DNA from: Glandiceps talaboti
Taxonomy: Eukaryota > Hemichordata > Enteropneusta > Spengelidae
Length of the DNA stretch: 64,000 nt
Direction of reading: 5' to 3'
Assembly: GCF_964340395.1 (NCBI RefSeq)
Contig: NC_135566.1
Coordinates: 4,041,001 to 4,105,000, forward strand
The notes beneath the pieces were generated by a model. The model had not been told where the DNA came from. It saw only the letters and a program-made list of their open reading frames with translations, and ran no database searches. This document shows positions 50,901 to 60,580 of the stretch, piece after piece. Position 1 is the stretch's first letter, and the number at the start of each line of letters is the position of its first letter. The translations under genes and the position numbers were made by a program.

Positions 50901-53900
50901 TATTGCTTCATCTGTAATTTTCATATTTTTAGAGCTCCTGATATCCAATACCATTTTCCTGCAGAAACAACACATTCAGAATCATTTGAACAATAATTCC
51001 CCTTGATTTACTGGGGCCACATTTTAATTTCTGCTTGTTTGCTGAACAGGGGAGTTGGGCAGTGAACCCTCTTGTAATTTCAGTGTTCTCCATGAATAAG
51101 GACATAAGGACACACAGGTACTAAACCTACTTGTAATTTCTGTATTCTCTCATCAAAAGTTAGAGAGGCAAAAAGCCCTTTTGTACAAAGTATTTTCTGT
51201 GTTCTTACTGAACAATGTAACAGAGGCACTGAGCCATCTTGTACATGTAAATTCTAACATCTGTATTTTACAATCAGGTCATCAATTCCGAAGCATTGGT
51301 CAATAATCATGTGACACCATTAACATCTGGTGAATGTTGAATGAGTCAATCAAGTCTTAGCAAAATATTTGGACAAGGTAACATTTCCTGCTTGTGATAA
51401 AATAACCTTTATATATATCATGAAACCAAGCTGATGAATGAATGAATGAATGAAATTTATTTCACCAGATAACAAAAATAAGCTACACTTTCAAAGAAAC
51501 ATATGATACAAATATACAAAATGAATACAAAAGACAATAGACAATTGTTATCTGTTAGCTGGTGAATCACTTTCGATCTATCTGTGTGTTAAAACTTGCA
51601 AATATGATTATCAACTGCATTAGACTTACTTGAATTCTGTAAATTCTAATAATCCATCATTATTTGCATCGTAATACCGAAATATATATTTACAACGTTG
51701 TTCTGCAGGTGGGCCTCCATGTGGTGTGTGTGGTTGCATGGCTGCTATACCATACAGAAACTCATGAAATGTCAGATATTGCTTATTGTGAATATCAAAT
51801 GCCCTGTACAGAGAGTAAAAAAAAAAGATGTTTATTACAAAATCAAACCAGCCCCTGTCTATATATATAGTCTGAAGAAAAACTTCTTAACCCCAGTAGC
51901 AACGTTTGAATAATATCATTCACTGTATCGAGTTCTCAACAGAAATTGAATTTCATCAATCAAAAGAGTTGTAAAATATCAGACAAAGTATTAATTGCTA
52001 TTATTGTTGTTATTTTTTTTAAAATACACCAAAATGAACCAAGGGAAGAATTTTACTGAAATTAAGTTCTTAAAATCTCTTCAGTTTTTGCCACATAGGA
52101 GCTAGATCTGGTCCTTTTGAAAAAAAAATTAAAAAATTTGGGGCCCACCATCTTGTTTTCAAGCAAATCAATAATAATTGTATGATTTCAACCACCTCTT
52201 TGTGTTTGGTTGCAAAATAAAGATAATAATAATAAAAATCTTTAAAAAATTTAAAAAAATAGTCTATTTTCTCATAGAGTGAACACACTATTTGGTAGCC
52301 ATGTTGGATCATAAACACCTTCTCCAGTGTCTATGGTTGGATTGACAATGTTTTAACCTCAATTTCAAAAGTGTGTGTGGTAAAACCTGATTTGTTTTCC
52401 TCAATTTTAACTGAGAATGGATTGCAGTTTTCTTAAACAAAGTATCAGTAAAAGTTTAAACAGTTTATTTCTGAGGCACCTATCATGTTAACTAGAATGT
52501 TCTATCAATGCAACCATCAACTTTGTAAAAAAAAATGATAGATCTGCTATTCTTGGTGCATGTTGTTAAGTGAGAATGTGTCATGCTAAATCATCCAATG
52601 ATTAAGTAGTTTCTGCAATCACTATAGTTTTAGGCACTTTACCTGAAGAGATGTGGACAATCCTCATCTGGTATAGTCTTACTTTTCATGTAACTAGTGA
52701 AAACAGTTTTATTCATCATTAGACATGGTGAGCAGATATCAAGATACTCCTCCAATAACAGTCTTTGTTCTGTAAGCACAAATGATAGACAACGTCATTA
52801 TGTCAAGGCAGTTCTATAAACATGTAACATATAACTAGGCTTATTTCAAATCTGAAATGTATAGAAACATATGCTACAGGGAAATGTCAAATCAAATACA
52901 TTTACCCAGCCATCCTTCCATCCATCCATTCATCCATCCACCTATCCATCCTTCCTTCTATCATCGTTCCATCCACCAAACCATCCATCCATCCATTGGA
53001 TCCAACCAACTACCTCCCAACCATCCATCCATCCATCCATCCATTTATCCATTCATTCAGCCATCCACTCAACCACCCACCCACCCACTCTTCCATCATT
53101 CAATCAGTCAATTATTCCAGAGATGTTATAATTCTGCTTAGCGGTTCTATTACATTGAAATGTACACAGATTAATCCACCTACCATTTTGACCAATCTTT
53201 GCTGCATTCAGTAACTGATTGGTCTGTGAATTACAAGTTGATACTTTCTCTGTATTCTTTACTGTTTGAATTGATGTCTCCTTCAATAATGACAATGGTT
53301 GTACTGCTCCACCTACAACAGGAAATACATATGACATAGAAATGTAATGCAAGTAATCAGACTTTGTTCACAGCATTGGGAACAATGACAGACTTATATT
53401 GTCATACCAAGCAAATTCTATATAACACGAAAGCCATGTTCTACCCTTTCAAAACAAAATATGGGAAAATAGTAAATTTTATTTTCAGGATGACCTAAGT
53501 CATGACAATGCACCTTTATGTCAATGGTTCTGCAATGTTCAAATGTTCAAATGTTTTTTTTAATAAACAGTATATGTGCAACTCACATTACTCTGGTAAT
53601 TAAGGCTTTGGTTTCCTAAGATAGACACAAGCTAAAACTGTAGTCACAACATGTTGATGCAACAGTGATAAGCTATGGATGGTGATCTAATATAGTCTCA
53701 GTAGGGTGGCTCTCTGAAAGCTAGTTCCATAAACTTGCAGTGCAGTGCTTTGGGATTTCCAATGTTTCAGGGTGACTAAAATCATACACTTGTGTAGTCT
53801 ACCACATACATCAAACAACTATCGTTTTAGTTTGTGTCTATCTTAGTAAACCAAAGTCTCAATTACAAGAGTTGTATATTCCTCAGCTGATAAATTTTAT

Positions 53901-56122
53901 CTAGTTATTGATTATACTAGATTTTATGTTTCAAAAACAATGGTGCCATTTTAGATGAGAACAATGTACATATTTCTACCTTCAATATAAGGCTTATCTG
54001 AGATACAATTGATACCCCAAGGCACCACTTACCTTCTCTGAGATACTTGGCTAATTCAAGTGGTTCATTGCCCAACAAACCCGGATCACCTAAACTCAAC
54101 TCCTGCAGTTCATCCCAGGAGCACCATTGGACGGAATCTTCAAACTCTACATCTACAGACTTCAACATCTCATTTCCTTGCGATGACGACTTCTTGAGTT
54201 TGACTTTTGGGGTGGCAAGTAATCTAAGCTGGAAAATAGACTGCTGCATTTCTGGTAGGGTTGTAACCGAGATACCAAGGATGCCAACCAGTTCAATGTC
54301 TATGCCAGTTTGCTTAAAAAGTGAATAAAAATGTAACATTTTATAGCATTTCGGGTATATATTTTTAGTGGTTTTTTAGCTAAGTTGGGGATTTCTAGTA
54401 ATAGAAAGGGGTAAAAGTGCCATGATAGTGTTGGTTTTGGAAACCTGGTAAAATGGCTGGTCAACCTTGGAAGATTTTCCCTACTTACTGCCCTCAGCAA
54501 AGACACTATAATCTTCCTAATTTACTTATTCCACCTGCTACAGCATTTATAAATAATGAACTGAGATTTTACAGGGTTCCCTAACACTGACTCGTAAAAT
54601 GACACTGAAACAGATTGATCTTAAGTTATCCATTCATTGCTATAGCAACCAACTGAGAACCCTGGGAACTCAAATAGATTTGACCTATTTATAAATTATA
54701 TCTATGATATAGCAAACATACTGGTAGGGATTCTGGGTACCCTGGTTGAATGATGAGATCTCATGTAGATTTTAACTACTTTCCACCTTATGAAAACAAT
54801 AGTTTAAATTGTAATTCAATATGACTCTGAAGGGGTTTTCCCATAAACCCTTGCAAGAAATCCAACAATGGCCAAAGACATGTCAAGTGCAGAAAACCTT
54901 CTTTAGAAGATTTCAAATTTTAGTAAGTTACTTCAAGATTGTATATAGTACATGAAATATTTCCTTTATACAACAATCCCAGCTAAATCGAAACTAAGGG
55001 AAGTGGGACACCATGAATAAATGGCCTCTTGAACATGTAGGATGGTATGAATATTAATTTGAAGGGGGATTGGGTAAAGATTATGAAGGGGTGGAGTACG
55101 GAGGGTGGGGTGGATTTAGATGGGTGGGAGCTGCTAGGGGGTCATAAAGGGACATCTTTCCTCTGTTTTAACACTGAAATAGAACTGTAAACAATATATG
55201 GAGACACACTTCCGGTTTTTTCTCACATTGTACAGACTAGACCACTGATGTATCTCCTCCCCGAATACATCCATGACTAGACAGTCCCTCTATAGACCAT
55301 TCGAATGGACGTTTGCTTCCAGATTTATGAGTGTATGGAAATATGGGAAAATGTTAAATCACAGCGGTAGTCAGTACATTATGTACTTTTTGACATTTTG
55401 AGTAATTTGCAGAGCAGAGGCGGCGCCGGCGCGGCAGCGTACACTGTGATATGATACATGTTTATACGTCGGAAAAGTAGGGCCTGTCAACTTATCACCA
55501 CCCATGCATCAAAAGTGTATTTCACTTTCAATTATCTATTTTCTCATACGCCTCAAACAGCTCCCAAAACTGATTCACTACCTGTCACATCTTGAGCAAA
55601 TCTCAGCCCACTAAAAAGTAGTCTGAGAGCAAATGGATGAGTATTGCAATTTTCACTTGGTACTGGTGAGAAATATAGATTTAATTCAATTTTGTAAATA
55701 AAATCATTAAATTTTCATAGACTAAGTAAAGAAACACTGTGAAAAGGTTAGTTTAGTATCATTCGTACTGTTGTATCACAGTTTCATTACTAAAATAAAA
55801 CGTGAAAATAACTGTAATGTTATGTCCTTTTGTGAACTACTATCAAAAACGAGTGTTTGTTACGTCACGATCATCATGGTGTACATGTAAACTCAGCCGT
55901 ATATATCATTCGACCGCTTGTTATGTATTGTCAAAATGTACTAACCTTGACGGCGACTGATGCGGCTTCGATTAAGGATTCTTCATGACTCCTGACATCA
56001 GCATGTGGAAGCCACCATCCCTTACCGTCATTACATTTCACAAGTAAACATCTCTGGTCGCCTTCTCGGTTGATGAACACAACGACTCTACGGGTCGATC
56101 CTAGTTCACTGTACGTCGCCAT
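41964..56122 (-). CDS. Degenerate Nudix - EF-hand - PPP phosphatase multidomain protein (816 residues)
   Basis: Predicted calcium-linked Ser/Thr phosphatase. Seventeen exons join in phase on the minus strand: 56122-55946, 54312-54033, 53312-53184, 52769-52643, 51803-51630, 50958-50875, 50025-49897, 49113-48983, 48543-48400, 47940-47864, 47600-47387, 46212-46082, 44700-44594, 44352-44250, 43274-43135, 42876-42699, 42089-41964. Residues 8 to ~150 look like a Nudix fold, but the REUXEE part of the box is lost. Residues 241-252 form a degenerate EF loop and 283-294 ([12 protein letters not shown]) a canonical one, with a weak third near 325-345. An acidic linker spans ~367-458. The PPP core has GDIHGN (556), GDYVDRG (588), RGNHE (619), VHGG (673) and RAHE (765), so every metal ligand is present. 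PPEF has IQ-PPP-EF order, so this is not PPEF. I know no named family with this order. Confidence 0.85.
45208..45459. mobile_element. Element with perfect 16-bp terminal inverted repeats
   Basis: AATAGGGAACTTGCAA at 45208-45223 and its exact reverse complement at 45444-45459 bound 252 bp of non-coding DNA in an intron of the phosphatase gene. It looks like a MITE. No clear target-site duplication was seen. Confidence 0.75.
45798..45897 (+). mobile_element. Short inverted-repeat element D, copy 2
   Basis: Terminal inverted repeats CTGTAAGGTACGCCGTGAC and GTCACGATATATCTTACAG bound 100 bp with a GC-rich interior, related to 36257-36351. A fragment of the same family (GACCAATGTGTGA...TACCTTACAGACT) occurs at about 4381-4425. 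Confidence 0.75.
46311..46440 (+). repeat. Dispersed repeat C, single copy
   Basis: TAGGTAACATCTACTTGAGT followed by CAGTCATTTTACCAGGGTTC and GATGCCAGTTTTATCAAATT matches the third unit at 17574-17700. Confidence 0.7.
46734..47282. mobile_element. Nested palindromic element in phosphatase intron
   Basis: Arms of 64 bp at 46734-46797 and 46812-46875 are reverse complements with about seven mismatches and a 14-bp loop; they contain AATGTACGCCCTCCCAG and the self-complementary TCCATTATGGA. A second inverted pair lies outside it: TTTTGCCAATTCCAGTGAATT near 46889-46909, mirrored by AATTCACTGGAATTGGTAA at 47252-47270. The sequence TAATAATGTAC also recurs near 47226. It is non-coding and probably a compound MITE. 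Confidence 0.8.
47995..48075. repeat. (GT)n microsatellite
   Basis: A GT-rich tract lies about 55 bp upstream (in gene orientation, before the acceptor) of the exon ending at 47940. Confidence 0.95.
49770..49865. mobile_element. Dispersed repeat B, partial copy 3
   Basis: CCCCTTAGGTCACTTGTATT, then GGCTGAACAAAGGAAAATAA, matches one arm of repeat B. It lies in an intron of the phosphatase gene. Confidence 0.6.
50738..50862. repeat. (GTGTG)n pentanucleotide array next to a splice donor
   Basis: About 125 bp of GTGTG units start 12 bp inside the intron from the donor of the exon ending at 50875. In the transcript it reads as a CA-rich repeat. Confidence 0.95.
52905..53095. repeat. (CATC)n microsatellite
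   Basis: CCATCCATCC-type repeats in a phosphatase-gene intron. The Pro/Ser/His-rich frames across it are artefacts. Confidence 0.95.
53815..53900. repeat. Dispersed repeat E, copy 2
   Basis: ATCGTTTTAGTTTGTGTCTA followed by TCTTAGTAAACCAAAGTCTC matches 40041-40135. Confidence 0.55.
54440..54790 (-). repeat. Dispersed repeat C, inverted broken copies
   Basis: AACCTGGTAAAATGGCTGG, GAGAACCCTGGGAACTCAAA and ATCTCATGTAGATTTTAACT are reverse complements of repeat C blocks. They lie in the first intron of the phosphatase gene. Confidence 0.55.
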
Positions 56123-56456
56123 TTTTAATCAAACCGATCATCGACGCGACCAGCTTATTTTATTTATTTGTAATTTACGGAACCGTCTTCCAGTACAGAT
56201 ATTATTTTACATTTAATTCCCACAACAAAACATCCGTCAATTCAAATGTTATAAGTAACTTACAACTCTAAACAAACTTACGAGGTTTGCCGTGATTTTT
56301 GACAAAAATACGACGAATATAACTGTGAAGAGGTTTGTGAACCCCTTTCTTAGTTATCGACTCTCCCACTTCCGTTTCCGGACTGTTCACGTGTACTTGG
56401 CGAAGGGGAAGCGAAAGCGTGTCGTATGTTGTTGTTGTTGATATCCGTGGTTTACA
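56123..56456. promoter_or_regulatory. Shared divergent promoter of the phosphatase gene and ZNHIT3
   Basis: The two start codons face away from each other across 334 bp. Near 56368-56395 the stretch contains CACTTCCGTTTCCGG, which carries ETS-type TTCCG cores, and a CACGTG E-box. No TATA box is obvious. A bidirectional promoter is inferred from the geometry; it includes both 5' UTRs. Confidence 0.55.
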
Positions 56457-58645
56457 ATGAAGAATTGTGAAATCTGCACCGAACAACCGTCTAAGTACCG
56501 CTGCCCAAAGTGTAGTATGCTCTAGTAAGTTATTACTCCACGTCTATCACTCACGTCACAGTCACTTGTGAGCTAATAATTACTAGTGTAATATTCTAGT
56601 CTTCTGTAGATCATGCTCTTGTTTTCAGAGATTTATAAACTATTGGAGTTATAAGTTGGTGTACTTATGAAGCTTATTCTGTTTGTCATATTATGAGACT
56701 AATTAACATTCAATATTTTTTTTCTGTAAATTTATAAACAGCTGTTCCTTGGGATGTTATAAACAACACAAAGGTAAGAAAACATATTGTCATCATCATT
56801 ATCAGGTCAAGCTAACTCAAGCACTTTTGACAATTTTTCTCCATTGATCTTTTCGTTGAATTATTTTTTGGGTGGTTGCGTCGATTTATACCAGAGTCTC
56901 GTTCCAAAGTGTTGATGAAGATTGTAGGGGACTCCCTTTTGACCTTTTTACATACTGAGGTTCCAAGAGCAGAACTTGGTGGATAATTTCTCGCTCTCTC
57001 CTCCAGCAATGACCACTGAATCTGAGGAATGAATGAAAGCCCCATGTAAAAATAATGACCAAATCTACTGCATGACAGAATAAGCCAGATCTTTATGCCA
57101 TTTCTTTTAAAAGGGGCTTCTTACCCATACTTTTATTTTTATAATTGCGAAATTCTAAATATAATGATGTCATTGTGCACTATATTTTACCTTTCATACA
57201 GATTCATGTCTAAAAATTGCAGAAAGTAAAGACAGTACTGGAAATAAATTAGAAAACGAAGCAGTCTCAGAGAAAGTGTATGCTGAAACGATACAAGAAC
57301 AGAGAGGTATGCAGATTCATAAACTTCAAGTCATCCCATGTCATTCCTATCACTTCTTTTGTACATTCTGTGCTTGTAAAAACAATTATCACTTATCAGT
57401 GATTTGCCAGGCATTTATTCATCTACTACATATATTTTCACAAAGCCATACTCATTGTCAATTGAGTATCCTGAGATCGTACTGGGGTGACTTCAGGAAC
57501 GTATATATTGACACATATCTTGCAGTTGTTGTAATGTTGAAGTGGATTCTCCTGTCATACACAATGGTGAAGAATATATCATAATTGCTGCAATTTGTCA
57601 GTGGATTCACTTTTCTTTTCACAGAGGATGGTGAAGTATGGAGTGATGACAGTGACAGGGAACAATATGAAATGATAGATGATGATGAAGACAGGGTAGC
57701 CATAGAGAAACTTAAAAAACTAGGTGAGATTATGTCCGATTTTGTTATCAGGAATCATCTGTGTTATTACATGCCTATACTCATGCAATTAGTCATCTTG
57801 TAATCTTGACATGGTTTCAGATAGAAACATCCTGGATACATGCCTTCAGGAGAAGCTTACATGTATATCACTATTATGGTCTCACCTAGAAGTACTAGTA
57901 TTTGTCACTTTTTTGTAAATTATGTCAATTTTTACCAAACTTTGCAAATGTTGTACTTTGTAATAATGGGTTGAAAACGGGGATCACCATATTTATTTCC
58001 ATGGTAACAATTCATGTCATCCATAAATGCTTAGCATTTGGGTGTTCAAAATACACACTATCCTTGTTTGAGACACACAATCCAAGGCTTGTTATAAATT
58101 ATGCTTAGCATTTTGAGGCATTTGAATGAGTTTTGGGTGTGTAGTAAATAACCCAACTGTTCCAGAGTGGTGTATGATGTAGTAGAGCGCCACCAGTGTC
58201 CAGAACGTCTCCTCAGTCCTCTCTTGCATAACATCACTGTAAATTCACTGGTGGACCCAGGGACTTGTTATGGCCATCAGAGTATCAATGCTCACAATTT
58301 GTTCAGAAAAGTGTCTTCTTGCAGTTTGAAAACTATATTTCAGTGCAGTTGAAAGGTTATTTTAGAAATATAGAGAATCTTATTGCAGTGCAGCTGCTAT
58401 AAACATTATTTCACTGTAGTAGGAAACTTTATTTCTGTAATTGTCCATTTTCAGGTGATTCCGAGGAATTACGAGCACTGCTACAGAATCGTCATCTAAG
58501 AGACATAATTAGTTACGTCGATGATGCAGATAATGATAGCAAAAATAATGTCATTTTGAAAGCCATGCAGGAGCCATTATTTACAGAGTTTGCAGACGAA
58601 TGTCTTAAGATTGTAGAAGGTGACAAAATAACAGATACAGGATAG
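56457..58645 (+). CDS. ZNHIT3: Zinc finger HIT domain-containing protein 3
   Basis: Small nuclear protein (164 residues here, about 155 in human) that helps assemble box C/D snoRNPs together with NUFIP1. Five exons join in phase: 56457-56524, 56742-56773, 57202-57306, 57625-57723 and 58455-58645 (TAG). Residues 4-36 form the HIT zinc finger C-x2-C-x8-C-x2-C-x4-C-x3-C-x3-H-x3-C, with all eight ligands. A low-complexity acidic middle (EDGEVWSDDSD) follows. The last exon encodes the conserved C-terminal helical domain (ELRALLQNRHLRDII...AMQEPLFTEFADECLKIV). The start is the first ATG and lies directly before the finger. It is divergent from the phosphatase gene. Confidence 0.95.
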
Positions 58646-58721
58646 TGACACCAATCCTTCTGAAGAGGGGTCATTTTATGTCTTTTTTTACTTTCAAAAT
58701 TAATATTGTATTTGCAAAAAA

Positions 58722-58727
58722 AATAAA
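58722..58727 (+). terminator. Polyadenylation signal of ZNHIT3
   Basis: AATAAA lies 77 bp past the stop codon in an A-rich stretch. Confidence 0.6.
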
Positions 58728-60580
58728 AAGTAAAACAGTTGAAGTAGATTGTCAGATTTTTCGTGTTTTTTTTCCACAAATTCCTACATCACTAATAATC
58801 TAATGAAGACTAATGAATGGACTCAAACAGAAAATATTGAATTATACGTTGGTTGTCATAACAACATGTGCCACCATGCCATCAGATCTGTGGTGCTCAA
58901 AATACTAGAGAAAGTGTTTAGATTCTGATATTCCGCAATTTTTCTCAAATTGAGCGTTTGCAAGTCTTCTTCATTCTCCTGAGATCATTACGGGACAAGC
59001 CATTAGCCAAGCAAGTTGACTTGTTATCAAAGAGTACCAATATTTACACATGTGATGATGGGCTCTTACATAACACAAGTAAACAGCTGTAAAACCTCTA
59101 TTCGGCTGTCTGCATGGACTGCAATTGAGGCAAACCTTATCTCCGTCTTATATCAGTTGTTATCAATTTATTAGGCTATTATAAGTAACGCTACAAACAG
59201 CTTTAGAGATGCAAACAACTTTTATGACACCCGTTTTCGCCAGGCAAGCCCGCGGGTTTGTTGCACTTGGACCGCTAAGTAATGGCTTGTGAATGTCATG
59301 TATACTCCATGGCTTTGTCAATACTCGTAATGACAAGGGCCATCTTATTCTCAGCTGAATAAAGAAAAGTATTAAGGAATAATATGTAATACAAATGTGA
59401 CCTGTAAAAAGTTTTAATATGGAAAATGATATGGAAAATTTTATTCAAGATGTAATTTTTGTCAAGATGTAAATTGGAAACCTTTGTTCGAAGGTAAATA
59501 CTGCCATATTGTGCTTGGCGTGACTCTGCAACCTTAGACATATTAGGTAAGAATCGGAAACACAATTCAAAGGTTCATGATTATGAATGGCATCGGATTT
59601 ATACTGGAAACAAATAAATAATACACAACTTTAGGAAAATCTAGACTTTTATTATAAATCTGAAAAAGAAAATGTTCAATATATACAAGTTTCATACACA
59701 TTGCGTCATGAAGCAAAGTTTGTCCTTTGTGTAATTTGCCAAGAATACAAACTTTTTGTCGTGTTTTTTGGCACTCTGAAGGAATGATGTGATTTGTCGT
59801 AAGAGTCTTTTGATTTAAATATGTATTACTGTACTCCAGTGGAGAATTCACAAAATTGGAATGCGAATTCTGTTGTCAGAATTTAAGAGATGCAGTAGAT
59901 TTTCATTTCGGTCATCAGTGAAATTTATGGTCCCAATGCTTGAATAACATTCCATTGGTCCAGGAGACTATTGATGCAACAGTAACTTTATGCTGAATTC
60001 ACAACTTTTGTCAAGGTGTATGAATTCTTCTGTCAGAATTGCCAAAAGTACAATATTTTCGTCTTTCTCTTTGAATCTACAGTTGCAGTTCTCCGGGAAC
60101 TGTAGGTCTCAAAGCAGGAATAATATATTCCATTGTAGAAGAAAAAAAGCCTTTACAACTTCAGTGTAGGATTTGCACCTACTTCGTCAGGGTGTATCAT
60201 CTTAAATATGGACATCTTAAAACTATCATTTCAAAGTAGACAACTGCAACTCAATGGAAAACAAGCTTCATGACATGTACTCTAGAGGGCGCTGTTTCCA
60301 TGCTTAAATTTGAAAACTGGTCTCAATACAAATCAATATCCCTATTGCTTTGATAGTCACAATTTATAATAAAACTGCTATTTCTCACGGTACCATATGG
60401 AAATCTTTGGGGGAAAACCATCTCCATCCCTCGCCAAGCATCTAAACTTGATATAGGTTGTCAGAGAGGAACATGTAAGGTTTTGGCACTAATACACAAG
60501 TAAAAGCAGTTTTTGATGACATGAATATTCACAATATAAATGATATTTACAAATAATTAATTTATATAATTAATGATAAA
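58728..60580. other. Intergenic DNA between convergent genes
   Basis: No gene is recognised. It holds a partial repeat B copy (59305-59385) and a short direct repeat (GAATTCT(G/T)(T/C)TGTCAGAATT at about 59867 and 60025). A minus-strand AATAAA at 59648-59653 could serve the gene ending at 60581. Confidence 0.5.
59305..59385. mobile_element. Dispersed repeat B, partial copy 4
   Basis: AATGACAAGGGCC and CTCAGCTGAATAAAGAAAAG match one arm of repeat B. It lies between ZNHIT3 and the last gene. Confidence 0.5.

Noticed and set aside
41964-51803. PPEF/RdgC phosphatase
   Set aside because: PPEF has an IQ motif and C-terminal EF-hands; here the EF-hands precede the PPP core and the core motifs ([15 protein letters not shown]) differ.
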